Shown here piece by piece: positions 7,256 through 10,628 of a stretch of 10,628 nt of DNA. Both the position numbers and the translations under genes were made by a program. Under the pieces are notes generated by a model that saw only the letters and a program-made list of their open reading frames with translations, was not told where the DNA came from and ran no database searches. The stretch's first letter is position 1; each line of letters opens with the position of its first letter. Source of the DNA: Xanthobacteraceae bacterium (GTDB taxonomy: Bacteria > Pseudomonadota > Alphaproteobacteria > Rhizobiales > Xanthobacteraceae); NCBI GenBank assembly GCA_030043175.1, contig JASHYD010000698.1:1-10628 (forward strand), given 5' to 3'.

Positions 7256-8065
7256 TTACCAGAGTGATTTCACCCACTCGACGACCTGGGCTCGAGCGTT
7301 CCACGGCGCGGTAAGATGTCCGGCGGAGACTTCGATGTAGCGGCTTTTAGGATTCTTGGGCGCACGCGAGAAGGCATAGTCACGGCCACGAGCGAAGATC
7401 GGATCGGAGTCGCCTACGACCCAAAGGAGCGGCACGCCGTGCAGCGCCGTTACATTCTTCGGAATCACCGCCGGACCATCCGGGTCGAACATACTGAGGT
7501 AAACAGCCGGGGATGCGGTCGCGAAGGTTGGAATGCCTTGAATGCGGTCGGGCCAGATGCGGCGAGACTTTTCCCCGGCAGCCAGCAACGCATGTGCCTG
7601 GATGATGGCCTCTGCGGTGCGAGCGCGCATTTCGGCGGTCTCCGGCAGATGTCCGGGCGAAAGCGCCACTACCGCCGCCACTCCATGGCGGCGCGCCGCG
7701 TAGCCGATTGCCGCGTTGGCGCCGAGGCTGTGGCCGATGATGACAATGCGGGTTGCGCCCCTCGCCTTGAGGCTGGTGACAGCCGCATCGATTTCCCGCA
7801 TCGCTTCCTCGTAGGTCGCCCCATAAATGCGTGACAGCGACCACGGCATTTCCGGCGACACTGCGACAGCGCCTTCAGCCTCAAGGGCCCCCGGAATACC
7901 GCCGTCGAAGGCACCGGCCCACACGCCTTTGCCGTGCAGAAACACGACACCGGTTCCTTGCAGGTTCCCGGCATGAGCGGGCGTCGCCATCAGCCACAAC
8001 AGGAAGAGCGTCCGCACTATCAAGAGCGCGGCCACACGGCGACCCGTCGCAAGCCCTTCCGGCAT
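7256..8065 (-). CDS. Exported alpha/beta hydrolase
   Basis: From the ATG at 8065 the product is 269 residues. Residues 9-32 form a signal peptide: 'RR', a hydrophobic core, then 'ATPAHA' with likely cleavage before Gly33, so the enzyme should act in the periplasm. The mature part is an alpha/beta hydrolase: 'VVFLHGKG' (40-47) gives the oxyanion-hole region, 'GHSLGA' (111-116) is the nucleophile elbow with Ser113, 'VVGDSDPIF' supplies the acid (Asp219 or Asp221), and His250 in 'SAGHLTAP' completes the triad. The substrate is unknown. The start at 8065 is chosen over an upstream in-frame start at 8125 because GGAGG at 8076-8072 sits six bases before it and the signal peptide then has normal length. 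Its ATG overlaps the stop of the upstream IscB relic frame as TGATG. It may be cotranscribed with the downstream pair 123 or more bases away. Confidence 0.85.
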   Translation of the reverse strand: MPEGLATGRRVAALLIVRTLFLLWLMATPAHAGNLQGTGVVFLHGKGVWAGAFDGGIPGALEAEGAVAVSPEMPWSLSRIYGATYEEAMREIDAAVTSLKARGATRIVIIGHSLGANAAIGYAARRHGVAAVVALSPGHLPETAEMRARTAEAIIQAHALLAAGEKSRRIWPDRIQGIPTFATASPAVYLSMFDPDGPAVIPKNVTALHGVPLLWVVGDSDPIFARGRDYAFSRAPKNPKSRYIEVSAGHLTAPWNARAQVVEWVKSLW

Positions 8066-8259
8066 CAAAAACCTCCGCTGGCGACTGTCGCCGCAAGGAG
8101 AGGGTGGAAAGCGGTCCGACCGCACCCGAGCGTGCCGTGCTGATACTCAACGCCTAAGATTTCCGAATTTTCGAGCGCCTGCGTATCAAAACGAACGCGC
8201 ACAATCGATATCGCTGAAACCGGTGGTATCTTGCGTTTGTCCAAAACAAAAACTGCCAA
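8065..8259 (-). pseudogene. iscB: IscB (RNA-guided nuclease) deletion relic, 64-codon chimeric frame
   Basis: The frame starts 'MAVFVLDKRK', the characteristic N-terminus of IscB proteins, which normally continues with a Pro-Leu-Met-Pro motif. Here it jumps after residue 10-13 to 'PVSAISIVRVRFDTQALEN' and 'GVEYQHGTL' (14-44), which is the RuvC-II segment that in full-length IscB lies some 170-200 residues further on, just before the HNH domain. The RuvC-I motif, bridge helix, HNH and RuvC-III are all absent. The RuvC-II glutamate (usual 'SVExVRFDTQ') appears as Val20. After residue 44 (base 8128) the frame runs 20 codons through unrelated sequence and stops in TGATG over the hydrolase start. 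Start codon is TTG, with GGAG at 8269-8266 six bases upstream. Recognition rests on remembered IscB motifs, not on a search; the nuclease is certainly non-functional if right. Confidence 0.8.
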
Positions 8260-8530
8260 TTCTGTCTCCTAAACCATTGCCCGTGAGGGCCTGGTAACGC
8301 GCGCCTTGCGGTGTGTCTCCCCTCGAGAATGTTGCTGCAGACCAGCGTTTGCACAAAGCCCGTTTCGGACCTACTGCAGGCTCCCTTCCGGCCTTGCCCT
8401 CTGTGAGCCCGGAGTTGAGGAAGCGCCCCGGGTTGGTTCTTGAACCAGCTGCACCGTCGCCGGGCCACAGTGCCCAGCTAACCCTGGTCAACTGCGGCTT
8501 GCCGAACAAGCCGCTGGCGGGGGAGGGCGC
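8128..8530 (-). mobile_element. Remnant of an IscB-carrying (IS200/IS605-like) element
   Basis: The putative omega RNA and the IscB relic together form what is left of an ISC-type element. The left end should lie near 8515 where the guide meets the RNA scaffold; the right end is lost, since IscB similarity breaks off at 8128. No transposase (TnpA) gene is present. The segment sits neatly between the molybdopterin-binding gene stop (8546) and the hydrolase leader. Confidence 0.65.
8262..8515 (-). ncRNA. Probable omega (HEARO) RNA of the IscB relic
   Basis: IscB genes carry their guide RNA, the omega or HEARO RNA, directly upstream on the same strand, and this stretch occupies that place. It codes for nothing recognisable but is rich in stems, read 5' to 3' on the minus strand: a perfect eight-base hairpin with a five-base loop (8514-8507 with 8501-8494); AGCT..GCAC against GTGCAGCT (8479-8470 with 8454-8447, two-base bulge); GGTTC-aa-GAACC (8446-8435); CCGGG-type stem (8432-8428 with 8412-8408); and GCCC-tcac-GGGC near the 3' end (8290-8279). 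The last stem lies just before the relic's ribosome site. Ends are approximate. In known omega RNAs the guide precedes a first hairpin, which fits guide bases at about 8530-8515. The family assignment needs a covariance-model test. Confidence 0.65.
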
Positions 8531-8545
8531 GGTGGTCGACCGTCT

Positions 8546-9316
8546 CTACCGCTGCGCCGCAACGCGGGGGCGCTTCTGGTCAAGCATTGTTTCGATCGCC
8601 TTCTTGGCAGCCGCGAGCCGTGCCGGGTCGCGGCCTCGCACTACGATGTTGGCGTTCGGGCCGCGCACTTCGTCCACGAACGGATAGCTGCCGATCATGA
8701 CATCTGGATGGGCCTTGGCGATCTCGCCAAGCTCGGTTCCCACGTCGCCCTCGCGGCAATCGGCCCGTACCGTCTCGGACAGCATCCTGATGCCGGTCTT
8801 AAGCAGCGGTGCCACCTCGTCGAGCATGGCTTGCATGATGGAAGGCACGCCGGCCATGACGATTACATTGCCGATCCAGAATCCGGGCGCCGCCGACACC
8901 TTGTTGGGCACAAGCTCGGCGTCCTTCGGTACGCGGGTCATGCGCATGCGTGCCTGGTTCAACTCGGTCCCCATGGCGGCGTAGCGCTCCTTTAGCAGGG
9001 CGAGCGCGCGCTCATCGTAGTCAATCGCAACCCCGAACGCCTTGGCGACGCTGTCAGCCGTGATGTCGTCATGGGTCGGCCCGATCCCGCCGGTGGTGAA
9101 CACGTAGGTATAACGGGCCCGCATAGCATTGAGCGCTTCGACGATTGCATTCTCGTCATCGGCGACGATACGGGCCTCCCGGAGATCGATGCCGATTGTT
9201 GTCAGGTACTCAGCGATGTAGCCAACATTCCTGTCCTTGGTGCGTCCCGATAGGATCTCATCGCCGATTACCAGAAGGCCGGCCGTAATGATCGCCGGCG
9301 CCGTATCGTCCTTCAT
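8546..9316 (-). CDS. CinA N-terminal-type molybdopterin-binding protein
   Basis: From the ATG at 9316 the product is 256 residues. It opens with 'AGLLVIGDEILSGRTKDRN' (12-30) and contains 'TTGGIGPTHDDIT' (74-86), the two signature motifs of the MoaB/Mog/CinA molybdopterin-binding fold (PF00994). The region after residue 170 fits the conserved C-terminal part of the short CinA-like proteins, and there is no C-terminal nicotinamide-nucleotide deamidase domain, so this is the roughly 250-residue short form common in alphaproteobacteria, not full CinA. Members are annotated as competence/damage-inducible protein A; the real role is uncertain. It is cytoplasmic. The frame is open to 9499, but the extra 61 residues look unlike protein of this family and the motif spacing fits the start at 9316; the ribosome site there is weak. 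Confidence 0.85.
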   Translation of the reverse strand: MKDDTAPAIITAGLLVIGDEILSGRTKDRNVGYIAEYLTTIGIDLREARIVADDENAIVEALNAMRARYTYVFTTGGIGPTHDDITADSVAKAFGVAIDYDERALALLKERYAAMGTELNQARMRMTRVPKDAELVPNKVSAAPGFWIGNVIVMAGVPSIMQAMLDEVAPLLKTGIRMLSETVRADCREGDVGTELGEIAKAHPDVMIGSYPFVDEVRGPNANIVVRGRDPARLAAAKKAIETMLDQKRPRVAAQR

Positions 9317-9480
9317 TGCATGACCCGCTTTATGCCAATGCCGTGGGTGACTGGCTTCAGGCCGCCACCCAGAGCCGATCTGGGCCCTTTCATAGACCGA
9401 CCCTCGTCCTTTCCACAACACTGGGACCGGTAGCCACGATGAAAAGCACGGATCACCAGTCGATAGGTCTGGTAGCCGAC

Positions 9481-9519
9481 GAGCGGTCCGGTTGGGCAAC
9501 TAGCCGGACCCGATAGCTC
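9481..9519. repeat. Hairpin with seven-base perfect stem
   Basis: GGTCCGG at 9485-9491 pairs with CCGGACC at 9504-9510 around a 12-base loop. GAGC (9481-9484) and GCTC (9516-9519) can extend the stem past a five-base bulge. No T-run follows. It lies about 165 bases upstream of the CinA-like gene and 360 upstream of the CoA ligase; its role is unknown. Confidence 0.45.
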
Positions 9520-9570
9520 GTGACAAAGGCCGTCTTGGCCGGTTGAGCAATCCTGTGGGCCGCAACCTGA

Positions 9571-9803
9571 GTGAAGCCCGAGCGGGGCCGTGAAGGTGAA
9601 GTCGCGGAGCTCGACCCGACGGTGAAAGCCGCTGCGGAGCGCTTCCCGCTGCCCCATCGGCGAGGCTCCCGCGCGCTGAAAATTTGGTGATCACCAAGCT
9701 GGGGATGACGTTCGATGAAGTGAAAACCAAGGATGCCCGTGCGGAGCATTTCGGCTTTCTTGCGTTCGCACCGGACTACCACCGCAAGCAGGGCTATCGG
9801 TAA
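9571..9803 (+). pseudogene. Possible frameshifted gene fragment
   Basis: Two adjacent plus-strand frames read like protein. The first, 9571-9690, contains 'GEVAELDPTVKAAAERFPLP' and stops at TGA. The second, in another frame and ending at TAA 9801-9803, contains 'LVITKLGMTFDEVKTKDARA' and 'EHFGFLAFAPDYHRKQGYR'. A single frameshift between about 9660 and 9685 would join them into one C-terminal piece. I do not recognise a family. The alternative is chance open frames. Confidence 0.25.
9684..9697. promoter_or_regulatory. Perfect 14-base palindrome, candidate operator
   Basis: TTGGTGATCACCAA is its own reverse complement. It lies about 180 bases upstream of the CoA-ligase start. Hydroxycinnamate CoA-ligase genes are commonly controlled by MarR-type repressors that bind such symmetric sites, but the site also overlaps the possible gene fragment, and no regulator gene is in view. 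Confidence 0.3.
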
Positions 9804-9877
9804 ATCCGGGCTGCCGCCTCAATCTCTTCCGGGCGCCAGCTTGTCAGCTGCTGACGCGGCGGCCTACAAATCGAGGC

Positions 9878-10628
9878 ATGGACTCAACCGCGCGTATGCC
9901 CGATCCGCCCCCTTGCCGGCCGATCGCTTTCGCACCGGTCGATATCACCTGCGATGCCGTTCCCGGCGGCAGCTTTCGACTCCGCTCGCGTACGCCGCTT
10001 CGACCGCATGATTCGAGCCTCGGCCGCATGTTCCGCGCCTCCGTAGAGGGGCAGCCCGATCGCGTATTTCTCGCCGAGCGCTCAAGCGACGGCTGGCGCA
10101 CGCTCACTTATGCGGCGTCTCGCCCGATCGTTGATGCGATCGCAGCCGCTTTTCTCGAGCGCGGCTTGGCGGCCGAGCGGCCCGTGATGGTTCTATCCCG
10201 CAACAGCATCGATCATGCGCTGGTGATGCTCGCCGCCTATACGGCGGGCATTCCGATCGCGCCCGTTTCGCTCGCCTATTCGCTGCAGAGCCGCGATTAC
10301 GCAAAGCTCAAGCACGTCGCCGGACTGCTTCAGCCGGGCCTCATCTACGTAGAAGATACCGGACCGTTTGCTCAAGCGCTGGGTGCCCTCGATTGCGCTG
10401 GCGTTGCGATCGCGGCGCGCCACAACGGCGCGCAGCTTGAGGGCGTGACCTCGCTCGCCTCGCTCGCCGCCACGAAGCCGGGCACCGCGGTTGAGCGGGC
10501 GGTCGCGTCGAGCAATGCCGATACCATCGCGAAATTCCTCTTCACCTCGGGGTCGACCGGGCTTCCCAAGGCAGTCATCAACACTCACGGGATGCTGACC
10601 GCCAACCAGCAGCAGATCGCCCAGATTT
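9878..10628 (+). CDS. fcs: Feruloyl-CoA synthase-like acyl-CoA ligase, N-terminal part (3' end outside window)
   Basis: The frame is open from the ATG at 9878 to the window end, giving 250 residues of an ANL-superfamily AMP-forming enzyme that normally has about 600. The adenylate-forming A3 loop 'FTSGSTGLPK' is at residues 222-231. The N-terminal part, 'RPIAFAPVDITCDAVPGG' through 'LRPHDSSLGRMFRASVEGQP', and 'NTHGMLTANQQQ' after the loop match the style of feruloyl-CoA synthases, which activate ferulate or related hydroxycinnamates with ATP and CoA as the first step of lignin-monomer breakdown. The protein should be cytoplasmic. Met7 at 9896 is an alternative start; GAGG lies too close to the first ATG to decide. 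The assignment to acyl-CoA ligase is firm; feruloyl specificity is likely but not proven by the visible part. Confidence 0.85.
   Translation, partial: MDSTARMPDPPPCRPIAFAPVDITCDAVPGGSFRLRSRTPLRPHDSSLGRMFRASVEGQPDRVFLAERSSDGWRTLTYAASRPIVDAIAAAFLERGLAAERPVMVLSRNSIDHALVMLAAYTAGIPIAPVSLAYSLQSRDYAKLKHVAGLLQPGLIYVEDTGPFAQALGALDCAGVAIAARHNGAQLEGVTSLASLAATKPGTAVERAVASSNADTIAKFLFTSGSTGLPKAVINTHGMLTANQQQIAQI

Larger units (their letters stand above)
9317..9877. other. Divergent spacer with palindrome, hairpin and possible gene debris
   Basis: These 561 bases lie between two divergent genes and must hold both promoters; no clear -35/-10 boxes are visible. Landmarks are a hairpin at 9481-9519, a possible decayed reading frame at 9571-9803 and a perfect palindrome at 9684-9697, all listed separately. 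Longer minus-strand frames here have no motif and look like chance. Confidence 0.5.

Noticed and set aside
8186..8509. 107-codon minus-strand open frame upstream of the IscB relic
   Set aside because: It covers the hairpin-rich region better explained as the omega RNA, and its frame runs over the IscB start without motif.
9317..9499. N-terminal extension of the molybdopterin-binding protein
   Set aside because: The extra residues do not resemble the family, and the domain begins directly after the start at 9316.

Overview
The window is GC-rich DNA that reads like an alphaproteobacterium of the order Hyphomicrobiales, most likely Bradyrhizobium or a close relative. The reasons are two HWE-type sensor histidine kinases side by side, the character of the proteins, an aromatic-acid CoA ligase, and long intergenic spacers filled with hairpins and relics. 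Genus is an inference; no rRNA or tRNA is present to test it.

Left part (1-1767): the 3' end of a beta-propeller lactonase-like gene (+), an 800-base stretch with no supportable gene, and a small cupin protein (-).

Centre left (2219-5609): two HWE sensor kinases (+). The first is soluble with GAF-PAS-HWE architecture. The second is membrane-anchored, with four predicted membrane segments, then PAS-HWE. The 373 bases between them hold two adjacent inverted-repeat structures, one of which contains a strong terminator-like hairpin. No response regulator is encoded in the window.

Centre right (6240-8065, all -): a secreted or lipid-facing alpha/beta hydrolase, a small acidic helical protein, and xanthine/guanine phosphoribosyltransferase (gpt). 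The last two overlap by four bases (ATGA) and are probably translationally coupled.

The most interesting segment is 8065-8530 on the minus strand. It holds a deletion relic of an IscB gene (the RNA-guided nuclease ancestor of Cas9). The relic keeps the IscB N-terminal start and the RuvC-II/pre-HNH segment but has lost everything between and after. Just upstream lies about 250 bases of hairpin-rich sequence in the position of the IscB omega (HEARO) RNA. The relic's reading frame now ends in a TGATG overlap with the start of the hydrolase gene, so a dead mobile element appears to have become that gene's leader.

Right end (8546-10628): a CinA-N-type molybdopterin-binding protein (-), a 560-base spacer with a perfect palindrome, a hairpin and a possible decayed gene, and the 5' part of a feruloyl-CoA synthase-like acyl-CoA ligase (+) that runs off the window.
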